From: Acinetobacter halotolerans
GTDB lineage: Bacteria > Pseudomonadota > Gammaproteobacteria > Pseudomonadales > Moraxellaceae
Reading direction: 5' to 3'
Length of the DNA: 64,000 nt
Assembly: GCF_004208515.1 (NCBI RefSeq)
Contig: NZ_SGIM01000012.1
Location: 36,165-100,164 of the forward strand
The translations under genes and the position numbers were made by a program. The stretch's first letter is position 1. Each line of letters begins with the position of its first letter. This document shows, piece by piece, positions 46,739 to 56,860 of the stretch. The notes beneath the pieces are model-generated. The model was not told the DNA's origin, did not search any database, and worked only from the letters and a program-made list of their open reading frames with translations.

Positions 46739-47935
46739 TTAGGAAGATGAGACTTTGATTGCGAATCGATGACGTCCACTTAAAATAATTAATATTACAA
46801 AAACAAGAACACTCATCGATAAAGCCAACAGGTTAGCATTCATCCAACCAACCTTCGTCAAAATCGGTGCAGGTAAGAAAGCACCGAGCGTCGCGAATAA
46901 GGCTATTATAGTTTCATTAATACCTTGCACACGATGCTTTTGCTGTTCGTTTAATCCAGCCAATAGCGTAGACGCACCTGAATAAGCAAAGTTCCAGCCT
47001 ACGCCCAGAATAATCAGAGCAACATTGACATAAACTCCCTCTTGCCCAAGCATTGGAATTAAAGAGGACAACATTAGTAAAACAAAACCGATATAAATCG
47101 TGCGATGTGTTCCCCAGCGTTGGATCAACTTAGATACAAAGAATGAAGGAAGGAACATGGCCAAGACATGTAATTGAATAGAGATAGAAGCATAATGAAA
47201 TGAATGATGTTCCTTTAAATGCAAGGAAGACATAATCATCATGACATTCATAACATAGTATGCAAATGCCCCACTGATCACTGCCACAACAATAAAATTG
47301 ACAGGTAATTTAGCTCGCTCTAATGACTCAATCACAACTTGCTGTGCTTGCTGTGATTTAAATTTCTGATTCCAAACATACAAAATTGGCGACAACAACA
47401 ATGCCAACACACTGAAAATTAAATAAATCGCAGTAAAATCAGGTAAGCCTTGCACTTGTTGAAATTGAATCGCCAAAACAGGTGCAATAATAGCGGCGAC
47501 TACGCCGCCAGAAATAACCATCGCTGTGGCTTTCGGGATTAAATCAGAAGCAAGACGATCAGAGGCAGCAAAACGGTAAAAGTTTGCAGTAGAAATAAAT
47601 AAGCCCAGTGAAAAATGACTAAGGCACAATAAATAAAACTGTTCACTTTGTAATGCAAGATAGCCAAACACACCTGCTAAAAAAAGACAAATGCATCCAA
47701 ACTGGTACACCAGATGTCGACCCAGTTTTTTCATTAAGAATGAAAAGATAAATGTTGTCAGCAACATTGCCAAGAATTGCAAACCATACGGTACAGTCGC
47801 CAAAGCCTGAGTTGGCGCAAGTTTTAAGCCAACAATCGCTGAAACCGTTACCGATAATACCGCTGCAATTAAATTAAATGCTTGCGCAGCCAATAAATAA
47901 TAAACATATCTCGGCAACTGATTCAAAGCCATCAT
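46739..47935 (-). CDS. MFS transporter of unknown substrate
   Basis: A membrane protein of about 398 residues with 12 predicted helices in two halves, a central basic loop (about residues 190-210, WNQKFKSQQAQQ) and short ends. It belongs to the general MFS group; no substrate motif was recognised. The frame opens with GTG at 47941, but the ATG pair at 47935/47932 is more likely given the nearby GAGG. It is followed on the same strand by tcdA after 60 bp. Confidence 0.82.
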   Translation of the reverse strand: MMALNQLPRYVYYLLAAQAFNLIAAVLSVTVSAIVGLKLAPTQALATVPYGLQFLAMLLTTFIFSFLMKKLGRHLVYQFGCICLFLAGVFGYLALQSEQFYLLCLSHFSLGLFISTANFYRFAASDRLASDLIPKATAMVISGGVVAAIIAPVLAIQFQQVQGLPDFTAIYLIFSVLALLLSPILYVWNQKFKSQQAQQVVIESLERAKLPVNFIVVAVISGAFAYYVMNVMMIMSSLHLKEHHSFHYASISIQLHVLAMFLPSFFVSKLIQRWGTHRTIYIGFVLLMLSSLIPMLGQEGVYVNVALIILGVGWNFAYSGASTLLAGLNEQQKHRVQGINETIIALFATLGAFLPAPILTKVGWMNANLLALSMSVLVFVILIILSGRHRFAIKVSSS

Positions 47936-47986
47936 CCTCACAGATTAATGGCTATCACCTTAACGCCGAAAAGGTAAAATTCAAAC

Positions 47987-48021
47987 AAAAAAAAAGATGA
48001 AAGACTAGCTTCCATCTTTTT
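47987..48021 (-). terminator. Terminator after acnA
   Basis: On the minus strand, AAAAAGATG / CATCTTTTT form a stem with a 13-base loop and a long T-run. It lies about 20 bp past the aconitase stop. Confidence 0.88.
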
Positions 48022-48039
48022 ACAACAACTGTTTTGGTG

Positions 48040-50796
48040 CTATGCAGCGATTAAATTCCGCAGTACATAATGCAAAATCCCACCTGCTTTAAAGTATTCC
48101 ACCTCATTTAAGGTATCGATTCGGCATAACACCTTAAATTGCGCTTGGCTGCCATCTTCTCGAATCACATTCACATCTAAAGCCTGATGCGGTTGAATCT
48201 CATCAGATAAGCCATGAATTGAAAGAACCTCTCGACCTGTTAGGTTTAAAGACTGACGTGTTTGCTCATTAATAAATTGAAGTGGTAATACGCCCATGCC
48301 AACAAGGTTTGAACGATGAATTCGCTCAAAGCTTTCTGCAATCACTGCTTTAATGCCAAGTAAATTTGTACCTTTCGCAGCCCAGTCTCTCGATGACCCT
48401 GTGCCATATTCTTTACCTGCAATAATAATCAGCGGTGTTTGCTCCTGTTGATAACGCATAGAAGCATCATAAATCGACAATTTATCACCACTTGGTATAT
48501 GAATGGTATTGCCTCCCTCTTCGCCACCTAACATTTCATTCTTAATTCGAATATTGGCAAATGTTCCTCGCATCATCACTTCATGATTACCACGACGCGA
48601 ACCATAGGAGTTAAAGTCATTCGGGTCTACGCCTTGTTCCTGTAAATAACGACCTGCTGGACTATCTTTCTTGATATTCCCCGCTGGAGAAATATGGTCA
48701 GTCGTTACTGAATCACCCAGCACCGCCATGATACGGGCCTGATCAATATTGGTGATTGCTTTGGGCGGTTGCTCAATTCCCTCAAAGAAAGGCGGATGAC
48801 GAATATAAGTTGAATTGTCCTGCCATGCATAAGTTTGGCTTTGCGAGATTTGAATCGCTTGCCAAGTTTCATCACCATCAAATACGGCGGCGTATTCTTT
48901 ATGGAACATGGCAGTAGTCACTTGTTTCAATGCTTGGTCAATTTCAGCCTGACTTGGCCAAATGTCTTTTAGATATACATCTTGTCCATTTTTTCCAGTA
49001 CCAATCGGCTGTGTCGTTAAATCGGTACGGATATTACCAAGCAAACCATACGCAACCACCAATGGTGGTGAAGCCAGCCAGTTGGTTTTTACCAATGGAT
49101 GCACACGCCCTTCAAAGTTTCGATTGCCTGAAAGCACCGAAGCTACATTTAAATCATGGCATTGAATGGCTTCTTCAACAGGATCTGGTAAAGGTCCAGA
49201 ATTACCAATACAGGTCGTACAACCATAACCTACAAGGTTATAACCGAGTTGATCGAGGTATGGTGTCAATCCTGCTGCAGCCAAATAATCTGTCACCACT
49301 TTTGAACCAGGTGCGAGTGAACTTTTTACCCAAGGTTTGCGTTGTAAGCCTTTCTCGATCGCTTTTTTCGCCAATAAACCCGCAGCCAACATAACACTTG
49401 GGTTCGAAGTATTGGTACATGAAGTGATCGCGGATATCACCACATTGCCATGATTTAAAGGATATATTTGTCCATCAATGGTACAAGAGGGACTCTCATG
49501 TGGAAGATTGGCCTGATGAGCTGCAACCGCTGTACCGCCCCCTCCTTCATTTTCCAATTGTTCTTTCATCTCTTGGGCTGGTTTTAATGTCAGCTCCATG
49601 AGCGCATTAAAGGTTTTCGGTACATCTGCCAGTAGCACACGATCTTGAGGACGCTTAGGACCAGCCATGCTGGCTTGAACCGTACTCATATCAAGACTCA
49701 ATGTATCGGTAAATACAGGCTCATCCCCAGCATTTCGCCATAAACCTTGTTCTTTACTATATGCCTCCACCAAATCAATCCGATCCTGTTGGCGGCCTGT
49801 CAATACAAGATATGCCAGTGTCACATCATCAATTGGGAAGAAACCACAAGTTGCACCATATTCAGGTGCCATATTGGCAATCGTGGCACGATCAGCAAGT
49901 GGCAAGTCGGACAAACCGTCCCCATAGAATTCAACAAATTTACCAACTACACCTTTTTGACGTAGCATTTGAGTAATGGTTAAAACCAAGTCTGTTGCGG
50001 TAATGCCTTCATTGAGTTTACCAGTCAGTTTGAAACCGATCACTTCAGGAATCAACATCGAAACAGGTTGTCCGAGCATCGCCGCTTCTGCTTCGATCCC
50101 GCCGACACCCCAACCCAACACTCCAAGTCCATTAATCATGGTGGTATGTGAATCTGTTCCGACCAAGGTATCTGGAAAAGCAAAATGTTGACCATCCTCT
50201 TCACCCAGCCAAACGGCCTGAGCCAGATATTCTAAATTGACTTGGTGACAAATACCCGTACCTGGTGGCACCACACTAAAGTTATTAAAAGCCGACTGCC
50301 CCCATCGTAAGAATTGATAGCGCTCGCCATTGCGCTCCATTTCAATTCTCACATTTACGGAAAATGCATTTTGATTGGCAAAATGATCAACCATGACTGA
50401 ATGATCAATCACTAAATCAACAGGTGACAATGGATTAATTCGATTCGGATCACCGCCAGCTTTGGCCATGGCTGCGCGCATAGCGGCTAAATCTACAACC
50501 GCAGGTACACCCGTAAAATCTTGCATCAATACTCGCGCTGGTCGATATTGAATTTCTTGATCGGAGCTACGCGTTTTCTGCCAGTCGACTAAAGCTTGGA
50601 TATGTTCAACTTTTACACTTTCTTGGTCTTCAAAGCGAAGTAGATTCTCTAATAAAACTTTTAACGATTTAGGTAGATGGTCAATATTGCCAAGTGTCTG
50701 CGCGGCTCGCTTCAAGCTAAAAAATTGATATTGTTTTGAGCCAACAGTAAGTGTTTGTAATGCGCTATAACTATTGATTTTGCTATATCTGGCCAT
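48040..50796 (-). CDS. acnA: Aconitate hydratase A
   Basis: A 918-residue aconitase of the AcnA/IRP type that interconverts citrate and isocitrate. The [4Fe-4S] ligands are the Cys in ISAITSCTNTSNP and the pair in GCTTCIGNSGPL. DSHTTMINGLGVLGWGVGGIEAE and the C-terminal swivel domain (AGKEYGTGSSRDWAAKG) are intact. The frame continues 10 codons upstream, but GGGAGGAT before ATG 50796 and the N-terminus MARYSKINSY decide the start. AcnA types often bind RNA when the cluster is lost. Confidence 0.96.
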   Translation of the reverse strand: MARYSKINSYSALQTLTVGSKQYQFFSLKRAAQTLGNIDHLPKSLKVLLENLLRFEDQESVKVEHIQALVDWQKTRSSDQEIQYRPARVLMQDFTGVPAVVDLAAMRAAMAKAGGDPNRINPLSPVDLVIDHSVMVDHFANQNAFSVNVRIEMERNGERYQFLRWGQSAFNNFSVVPPGTGICHQVNLEYLAQAVWLGEEDGQHFAFPDTLVGTDSHTTMINGLGVLGWGVGGIEAEAAMLGQPVSMLIPEVIGFKLTGKLNEGITATDLVLTITQMLRQKGVVGKFVEFYGDGLSDLPLADRATIANMAPEYGATCGFFPIDDVTLAYLVLTGRQQDRIDLVEAYSKEQGLWRNAGDEPVFTDTLSLDMSTVQASMAGPKRPQDRVLLADVPKTFNALMELTLKPAQEMKEQLENEGGGGTAVAAHQANLPHESPSCTIDGQIYPLNHGNVVISAITSCTNTSNPSVMLAAGLLAKKAIEKGLQRKPWVKSSLAPGSKVVTDYLAAAGLTPYLDQLGYNLVGYGCTTCIGNSGPLPDPVEEAIQCHDLNVASVLSGNRNFEGRVHPLVKTNWLASPPLVVAYGLLGNIRTDLTTQPIGTGKNGQDVYLKDIWPSQAEIDQALKQVTTAMFHKEYAAVFDGDETWQAIQISQSQTYAWQDNSTYIRHPPFFEGIEQPPKAITNIDQARIMAVLGDSVTTDHISPAGNIKKDSPAGRYLQEQGVDPNDFNSYGSRRGNHEVMMRGTFANIRIKNEMLGGEEGGNTIHIPSGDKLSIYDASMRYQQEQTPLIIIAGKEYGTGSSRDWAAKGTNLLGIKAVIAESFERIHRSNLVGMGVLPLQFINEQTRQSLNLTGREVLSIHGLSDEIQPHQALDVNVIREDGSQAQFKVLCRIDTLNEVEYFKAGGILHYVLRNLIAA

Positions 50797-50937
50797 AGGA
50801 TTATCCTCCCAGTTTGGCGATTTCATTCGTTTATTATGAAGTTCTTTATTTAATGTAAGCCAGTTTGAGAAATGCTGTGTTCCCTTTTAGTTATCTTATT
50901 TAAAATTACATGATTATTATTCTATTTCGGACAGGTA

Positions 50938-51750
50938 TTACTTGAGATGTAGTGCCTCAAATGAGTTGTGCCAGAGTTGTGCGGCAAGCTGTGCTTGAGG
51001 CAACTGCAGTGTTTGAGCCAAGCCTTCTAACACATAAGGCAAATTCACAGGTGTATTGCGAGTTCTATGTTCGGTTGACGTCTGGCAACACAACGGCGTC
51101 ATATCAGGACAGTCAGTTTCAATCACCAAATTTTCTGCACCAATCGCTTGTACCACTTGATGTAATTTTTTGGCATTTGGATTGGTGATTTGTCCGGTTA
51201 TCCCAATTTTAAAGCCAAGTTTCACCAACGCCTTCGCTTCTTCAATACCGCCACTAAAGGCATGAGCAATTCCACCCCATTTGAATTTTTGCGCTTTTAA
51301 AATCGCAAGCGTTTCTGCATGGGCTTTGCGAATATGGAGTAACACAGGCTTGTTATATTGGGCTGCCAGCTCAAGCTGAGCATTAAAATAATATTGTTGT
51401 TTGGCAAATAATTCAGGCTGTTTGTGTTGCTTTAAAAAAGTATCTAAACCAATCTCACCCACAGCAACACAATGATGTTGCTGTAAAATCTGCTCCAACT
51501 GGGGTAAATGTTCTGACTGATGTTGCTCGATATAAAAAGGATGCAAGCCCGGTGCTAAATGAGATCGAGGTACGTTCTGCCACTGTTGTAATTGTTGATG
51601 TGTAGCCATTAACTCATCAAAGCGGGATGCAATAAACCCGATCAGAACCAAATCCTCGACCCCCGCTTGTTTGGCTCGTAAAGCCAGTTGTTGCCGATCA
51701 TGATCAAAATCGGCAACATCAAAATGGGTGTGGGTATCAAACAGTTGCAT
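50938..51750 (-). CDS. tatD: TatD family metal-dependent hydrolase
   Basis: A 270-residue TIM-barrel hydrolase. Metal ligands are visible in DTHTHFD at the N-terminus, VAVGEIGLD with the Glu, LHIRKAH, IAHAFSGG and VIETDCPD. Family members are 3'-5' DNases or act in RNA and DNA quality control; which of TatD, YcfH or YjjV it matches cannot be settled. Its ATG overlaps the stop codon of the upstream lipoprotein gene by one base (TAATG), giving translational coupling. Confidence 0.9.
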   Translation of the reverse strand: MQLFDTHTHFDVADFDHDRQQLALRAKQAGVEDLVLIGFIASRFDELMATHQQLQQWQNVPRSHLAPGLHPFYIEQHQSEHLPQLEQILQQHHCVAVGEIGLDTFLKQHKQPELFAKQQYYFNAQLELAAQYNKPVLLHIRKAHAETLAILKAQKFKWGGIAHAFSGGIEEAKALVKLGFKIGITGQITNPNAKKLHQVVQAIGAENLVIETDCPDMTPLCCQTSTEHRTRNTPVNLPYVLEGLAQTLQLPQAQLAAQLWHNSFEALHLK

Positions 51751-52658
51751 TAGGTCTTGCTTTTGGTATCTGCAACAACGGTTGAGGCCGCTGGCACATC
51801 TACTTTTGGCAAATATTCAGGCTTTAAAACCCCTTTCAATTGATCAAATGGGATCACCAAGCGAGGTAAACCCACCACATAAGGACCGATCTCATATTCA
51901 CCGTATTGAAGAATTAAACCGTTTTCTCCTAACAAGAAATTATCAGTCATTTCAAATGGCCAAGCTTGCTCATATTCTTCAGGATTATTGGCTAATTTAG
52001 AATCTACAATCCATGCCTTAAATGCATCATGCGCCAGCTTTTTCAAAGCTGCTTGCTGTTTTGCTAACAACAAATCATTGAGATTAATTTGCTTTTGATT
52101 GACCAAATCGAAATTATAATAACGTTGTGAAGTTGAGCCATGCGCTCCGCCCATATAACTACTACTATTGAGTACCACCGTCGCCAAAGAGCCTTCTGTT
52201 TGTAATATCTTTGGTTTAACCAACAAACTAATTTGATGACTGATACTCAGCGCTTTTAACTCTTCATCAATTTTAATAAAAGCATTCGCGTAGTGCTGTA
52301 CTTGTGTATCTAAATTCGGCTTTTGCTCAGCGGCCTGTACCGTCGATATGGCCTTATCAGCATCGACTACATCTAACATTTTGCTGAGTTGATCGAGGAT
52401 TTGCTCATCCAGAAATTGATCAATAAATGAAAAGTTACTCTGCAAACGTTCAACCACAAAGTCAGGGCAAGTATTACCCTTACACTCTGGTAAAGTCAGT
52501 GCTACTTTTACACTCTCTCCACGCAATGTAGGTTCGGTTTGCTGCTGTATCGTCGCTGGGTCTTGTGACTCCTGTGATTCTTTTGGCTCTGATTTCGGTT
52601 GGCATGCCGCAAGTAAAATTGCGCAAGCAAGAACGCTATATTTATAAAAATTTTTCAT
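51750..52658 (-). CDS. DUF3298 domain lipoprotein (RsiV-like)
   Basis: A 302-residue lipoprotein. The signal peptide ends in lipobox LAAC, followed by QPKSEPKESQESQ. The C-terminal half has the DUF3298 pattern SSSYMGGAHGSTSQRYYNFD, then LNDLLL, a long helix, and LILQYGEYEIGPYVVGLPRL with IPFDQLKGVL. DUF3298 occurs in the anti-sigma factor RsiV, where it binds lysozyme, and in many envelope proteins of unknown role. No sigma factor gene is near. A shorter relative is encoded just upstream. Confidence 0.85.
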   Translation of the reverse strand: MKNFYKYSVLACAILLAACQPKSEPKESQESQDPATIQQQTEPTLRGESVKVALTLPECKGNTCPDFVVERLQSNFSFIDQFLDEQILDQLSKMLDVVDADKAISTVQAAEQKPNLDTQVQHYANAFIKIDEELKALSISHQISLLVKPKILQTEGSLATVVLNSSSYMGGAHGSTSQRYYNFDLVNQKQINLNDLLLAKQQAALKKLAHDAFKAWIVDSKLANNPEEYEQAWPFEMTDNFLLGENGLILQYGEYEIGPYVVGLPRLVIPFDQLKGVLKPEYLPKVDVPAASTVVADTKSKT

Positions 52659-52762
52659 CTAAACCTATCACCATTATTCGTATACAAGCTTTTTAAAATG
52701 CTATCTGACTTCGCTCGAAACCACCATAAACACATGCGATTTCTATACATATCTTAGTCAAG

Positions 52763-53590
52763 TTAGAACATTTGCTGATAAATATCGGGCTGTAACATCT
52801 GTTTCGTTTGTTCTGCTGTGAAATAAATATCCAGTTGCGGCGCATCTTTACTGATCTCATTGGCGCGATAATGCAGTCCAATGCCCTCGCCATCAAAGAA
52901 CCAATCCGCTTGCCCCCAGTATAAGGTCTTTGGCACTTGTTTTTTCACTTCTATAGATTGCTGCTCAACCCATTTCTGATAATGGACTTGAATCACATCA
53001 TGCATGGCATTTTGCTGCTTTTTTTGAATGACATCTAAGACCGTTAAATGCTTTTGTAGCTTACGATCGGCAACAAAGAAATAATAACGATCTTTTACCT
53101 CAACATCTTCTTGTTTGGTATCGACACCCACTTGTAGCAAGACATACTGATTACGTTGTGATGCAATTCGAGTATTCAGGTGCAATGCATAAGCTTTGTT
53201 TTCTGAATATTTATCCTGCCATTCATCAGACTTTTTAACATATGCATTAATGGCTTGTTGTAGGGTCATACTTTGTTTGAGTTCTATTTGCTGTTGAATG
53301 ACCATGGCTTGATTTCTCTCAATCCAAGTATTCAGCCATTCATCTTGAGTTTTAACGGTTTGAATATCAACATCAATACAATTTTTCTTTTCACAGAAAG
53401 GCAACGCATATTTCGCTTTGCTTTCTTGGATATTTAAATACGGAAGAATATCCGCTTTTTCAGTCTTTGCTGTTTTCTGCTCATTGATTTGTCCTGAGTC
53501 AGATTCATTGTTTTTAGGATAATCACATGCGGTTAAAGCCATCATTCCAATCATTACTGTGATGCTGAGAAGTGGTTTTAAAGCGTTCAT
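52763..53590 (-). CDS. Second DUF3298-like lipoprotein
   Basis: A 275-residue protein with a lipoprotein signal peptide ending in LTAC. Its layout parallels the following gene: a Cys-Lys pair motif near the start (PFCEKKNC against PECKGNTC), a helical centre and an end in which GEGIGLHYRANEISKDAPQL replaces the DUF3298 motif and leads to a TAEQTKQMLQPD tail. The central GGAHG motif is missing, so it is a divergent relative. ATG 53590 follows AAAGGAT; a start 10 codons earlier is less likely. Paralogy is inferred by eye. Confidence 0.75.
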   Translation of the reverse strand: MNALKPLLSITVMIGMMALTACDYPKNNESDSGQINEQKTAKTEKADILPYLNIQESKAKYALPFCEKKNCIDVDIQTVKTQDEWLNTWIERNQAMVIQQQIELKQSMTLQQAINAYVKKSDEWQDKYSENKAYALHLNTRIASQRNQYVLLQVGVDTKQEDVEVKDRYYFFVADRKLQKHLTVLDVIQKKQQNAMHDVIQVHYQKWVEQQSIEVKKQVPKTLYWGQADWFFDGEGIGLHYRANEISKDAPQLDIYFTAEQTKQMLQPDIYQQMF

Positions 53591-53622
53591 ATCATTATCC
53601 TTTATTTTAAGGTGATTCAATT

Positions 53623-53652
53623 AAAAACAGCCTCAAAATAGAAGCTGTTTTT
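53623..53652 (-). terminator. Terminator after prfC
   Basis: A perfect 9-bp stem AAAAACAGC / GCTGTTTTT with a 12-base loop lies 8 bp past the prfC stop on the minus strand, with T-rich sequence following. Confidence 0.9.
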
Positions 53653-53659
53653 ATTTATT

Positions 53660-55249
53660 TTAATGTTCTCGCGTACTGCTAAACTGAATATCAGGCCAAC
53701 GCTCTTGCATCAACTGCAAATTGACACGGCTTGGTGCAAGATAAGTAAGGTGACCACCACCATCTACTGACAGCTGATCATGCGCCTTTTTCTTAAATTC
53801 ATTGAAGATTTTTTCATCATCACAATGAACCCAACGTACAGTGTGAACACTCACAGGCTCATAGATACAGTCTACTTTATATTCTTCTTTCAAACGGTAA
53901 GCAACCACATCAAACTGTAACACCCCCACGGCACCCACAATCAGATCGTTACTCATTTGCGGCATAAACACCTGCGTCGCGCCTTCTTCAGACAACTCTT
54001 TCAAGCCTTTTTGCAACTGCTTCGACTTTAATGGATCACGCAAACGGACACGGCGGAACATTTCAGGTGCAAAGTGAGGAATACCAGTGAAATGAAGGTT
54101 CTCACCACTGGTAAAAGTATCACCAATTTGAATAGTGCCATGGTTGTGTAAACCAATGATGTCACCCGGCCAAGCTTCTTCTAGTTGTTCACGCTCACCA
54201 GCAAGGAAAGTCAAAGCATCACTAATACGTACGTCTTTTCCGATACGTACATGATTCATTTTCAAACCTTTTTCATATTTACCAGAGCAAATACGCATAA
54301 AGGCAATACGGTCACGATGCTTCGGATCCATGTTGGCTTGTATTTTGAAGACAAAGCCCGTAAAGCCAGCTTCATTGGCATCCACCACACGTTCTTGTGC
54401 AGGATGTGCTTTCGGTTCAGGCGCCCAATTGATAAATGCATCGAGGACATGGTCAACTGCGAAGTTACCCAATGCTGTACCAAACAAAACTGGGGTTTGT
54501 TTACCTTGTAAGAACAACTCTCGGTCTAAAGGCTCATTTGCCATCTGCACCAATTCAAGAGATTCTTCAAAAGATGCCCACGCTAAATCACCGACTTTTT
54601 CACGAATATCAGGATAATCATATCCCTCACGCACTTCGATATCGGTAATAGTTGAACCAAAACCGGCCTTGTAGACATACAATTTATTTTCGAGCAGATT
54701 ATATACACCTGCAAAATCACGCCCCATACCTAACGGCCATGTAATCGGTACACAGCGAATTTTCAGGACATTTTCAATTTCATCGAGCAACTCTAAAGGC
54801 TCACGAATTTCACGGTCCATTTTGTTTACGAAGGAGATGATCGGTGTGTCACGCATACGACACACTTCCATCAATTTAATGGTACGTTCTTCGACACCTT
54901 TTGCACCATCGATCACCATCAATGCAGAGTCAACCGCAGTCAAAGTACGATAAGTATCTTCAGAGAAATCTTCGTGTCCCGGTGTATCGAGAAGGTTAAT
55001 GGTGTGCTTTTTATAAGGGAACTGCATCACAGAGGTGGTAATCGAAATACCACGCTCCTTTTCCATTTCCATCCAATCGGATGTTGCTGCGCGGTCAGAT
55101 TTACGGCTCTTCACCATACCTGCAACTTGAATCGCTTTACCCCATAACAGCAACTTTTCTGTCATGGTGGTTTTACCCGCATCGGGGTGGGAAATAATCG
55201 CAAAGGTGCGACGTTGGGCAACTTGTGCCGCTAATTCATTTTTAAACAT
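53660..55249 (-). CDS. prfC: Peptide chain release factor 3
   Basis: A 529-residue translational GTPase that recycles RF1/RF2 from terminated ribosomes. G motifs: [14 protein letters not shown] (G1), ISITTSV (G2), [12 protein letters not shown] (G3) and NKMDRE (G4). The RF3 segments GVVQ-like [16 protein letters not shown] and [19 protein letters not shown] are present near the end. Length matches E. coli PrfC. It is monocistronic, with a strong terminator. Confidence 0.96.
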   Translation of the reverse strand: MFKNELAAQVAQRRTFAIISHPDAGKTTMTEKLLLWGKAIQVAGMVKSRKSDRAATSDWMEMEKERGISITTSVMQFPYKKHTINLLDTPGHEDFSEDTYRTLTAVDSALMVIDGAKGVEERTIKLMEVCRMRDTPIISFVNKMDREIREPLELLDEIENVLKIRCVPITWPLGMGRDFAGVYNLLENKLYVYKAGFGSTITDIEVREGYDYPDIREKVGDLAWASFEESLELVQMANEPLDRELFLQGKQTPVLFGTALGNFAVDHVLDAFINWAPEPKAHPAQERVVDANEAGFTGFVFKIQANMDPKHRDRIAFMRICSGKYEKGLKMNHVRIGKDVRISDALTFLAGEREQLEEAWPGDIIGLHNHGTIQIGDTFTSGENLHFTGIPHFAPEMFRRVRLRDPLKSKQLQKGLKELSEEGATQVFMPQMSNDLIVGAVGVLQFDVVAYRLKEEYKVDCIYEPVSVHTVRWVHCDDEKIFNEFKKKAHDQLSVDGGGHLTYLAPSRVNLQLMQERWPDIQFSSTREH

Positions 55250-55635
55250 GAGAAAAATCTACACTAATTGTACCCATTTGTATCTGCAAACTGAGGCGAG
55301 AACAGATGGCGTACGAAAGAATTTAAAATTGGCGCAATTGTAGCAGATTTAGAGGACTTGTTTTCCGATTATTGCTATTTCAATATTAAGTATTTTTTTA
55401 AAAATTCATGTGAAATATCCAATGCTAATTCATTTGGTGAGAGCGTCTCCCTACCGATCAAACAATCTTAAACATATTAAACTCATACACATTAAATAAA
55501 AAAATTTATTTATCTTTCTAAACCTTGAAACACATTTGATTTAACATAAGTATTTTAAATATCAAATAAAATGCACAAAGATACTCCGTTGATACTAGTT
55601 AAATTTAAACATTTTTTATATAAAATAATATAAAA
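55250..55635. other. AT-rich intergenic boundary of the accessory island
   Basis: About 390 bp between prfC and the recombinase-like gene. The first 100 bp have ordinary composition; from about 55380 the DNA becomes very rich in A and T and stays so through the island. No gene, tRNA or clear attachment repeat was recognised. Confidence 0.45.
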
Positions 55636-56208
55636 TCATTGCTTAGCAGCTTTATGTAAAATTCTTTGTATAACAGTTCTAGTAACCGAAAACTGCTTAG
55701 CTAAAGAGTAAACACTTTCACCCTTCTTGAACTTTTCGATCACTTGTATCTTTTGATCATTCGTCAGAATCTCAGGTCGACCAACCTTTTTGACGACATT
55801 TCTTTTATTCTCGTTACTGCACCTAAATAATTTTTCAAATTCGTAACACAATTTTAAGAAATGAATAAAAAAAGTTTTAAGATCGCCTTCGATCTCATTT
55901 TTGGAATAATCCAAACAAATGAATCTAATTTTTTTTTGATAAATTTTATCTATTATCGATAGAATTTCTTCAAAACTACAGCCTAGACAATCTATACTTT
56001 TTATTACCAAAAGATCGCCCTCCTCTAAGGAGTAATTAATTAAGTTTAAAAATTTATCTCTAAAAACAATGGACTTATCGACTGAAACCTCTTCTAAAAC
56101 CAATCTATTTCTTTGAATTTTATAGCCATATTCATTAAAAAATGAGAGAAACTTCCCTGATTCCATTTGTAGATTAGGATCTAATCTAACATAGGCATAT
56201 GTTCGCAT
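55636..56208 (-). CDS. Serine recombinase homologue with missing catalytic residues, HTH protein
   Basis: The 190-residue product has a resolvase/invertase N-terminal fold (MRTYAYVRLDPNLQ; GDLLVIKSIDCLGCSFEEI) and a C-terminal Hin-like HTH (VGRPEILTNDQKIQVIEKFK; VYSLAKQFSVTRTVIQRIL). Aligned with gamma-delta resolvase, Arg8 is kept but Ser10 is Asp10, and the DRLGRS motif is D73-C74-L-G-C77-S, so the nucleophile and two of the active-site arginines are gone. It should bind DNA without cutting it. The frame is open 18 codons upstream; the start chosen gives the family N-terminus. Domain similarity is seen; the regulatory role is inferred. Confidence 0.82.
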   Translation of the reverse strand: MRTYAYVRLDPNLQMESGKFLSFFNEYGYKIQRNRLVLEEVSVDKSIVFRDKFLNLINYSLEEGDLLVIKSIDCLGCSFEEILSIIDKIYQKKIRFICLDYSKNEIEGDLKTFFIHFLKLCYEFEKLFRCSNENKRNVVKKVGRPEILTNDQKIQVIEKFKKGESVYSLAKQFSVTRTVIQRILHKAAKQ

Positions 56209-56860
56209 ATTAAAGCACCCAAAAGATACAAAACATAACAAAAAAAAGATGCTAGCACACATTTGCTGAAAAAAACATGAACCAATTCACACTATTTAAT
56301 TGAGAAGTGTTCAAAACACCTGTCTTTAAAGGTATTGATTTATAGTAAAAATAATTCAGAAATAGTCAAATTAACAGAAAAAACCAAAAAAAATTAATAA
56401 TAATAAAGCGTTACTTTTACTTGAATAATTAAAAGATCTCTATCAAAAAAATTGAAATTCAGAACCCAATTGAAGATTTCCATACAATTAAAAATGTATT
56501 AAATATTAATGTTTAAAATACATGTTTTAATTCAACGAATGTATAAAACACAAAAAATAAAAATATTAAAATATACATCAATTACTTAAAAATATCGTTA
56601 GATCAATTATTATAATAAATAACCCAGCAACCTATAATAAGTTAATTTAAAAGACAACCATACAAAAACAACTCTCAATCAGGTTTTATAAAATACAAGA
56701 AATTAACTATTCACAATTAAAGGAAAACATTATAGAAATGGATTAATAACAATAATCGCAGATCAAACATTGATCTATTTTTTATTTCTCACGGAAATAA
56801 AAAACAGATGCAAGGTGCACTGCATAAAAAAATATATAATTTATAGAAAATAAATCCCTC
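56209..56860. other. Very AT-rich region upstream of the decayed gene
   Basis: About 650 bp with long A/T runs and no coding frame. It separates the leftward recombinase-like gene from the rightward decayed gene and should hold the promoters of both. A direct or inverted repeat marking an element end was not found. Confidence 0.45.

Noticed and set aside
48930..49394. 154-codon antisense frame within acnA
   Set aside because: It is a shadow of the highly conserved aconitase gene, with no start signal or recognisable domain.
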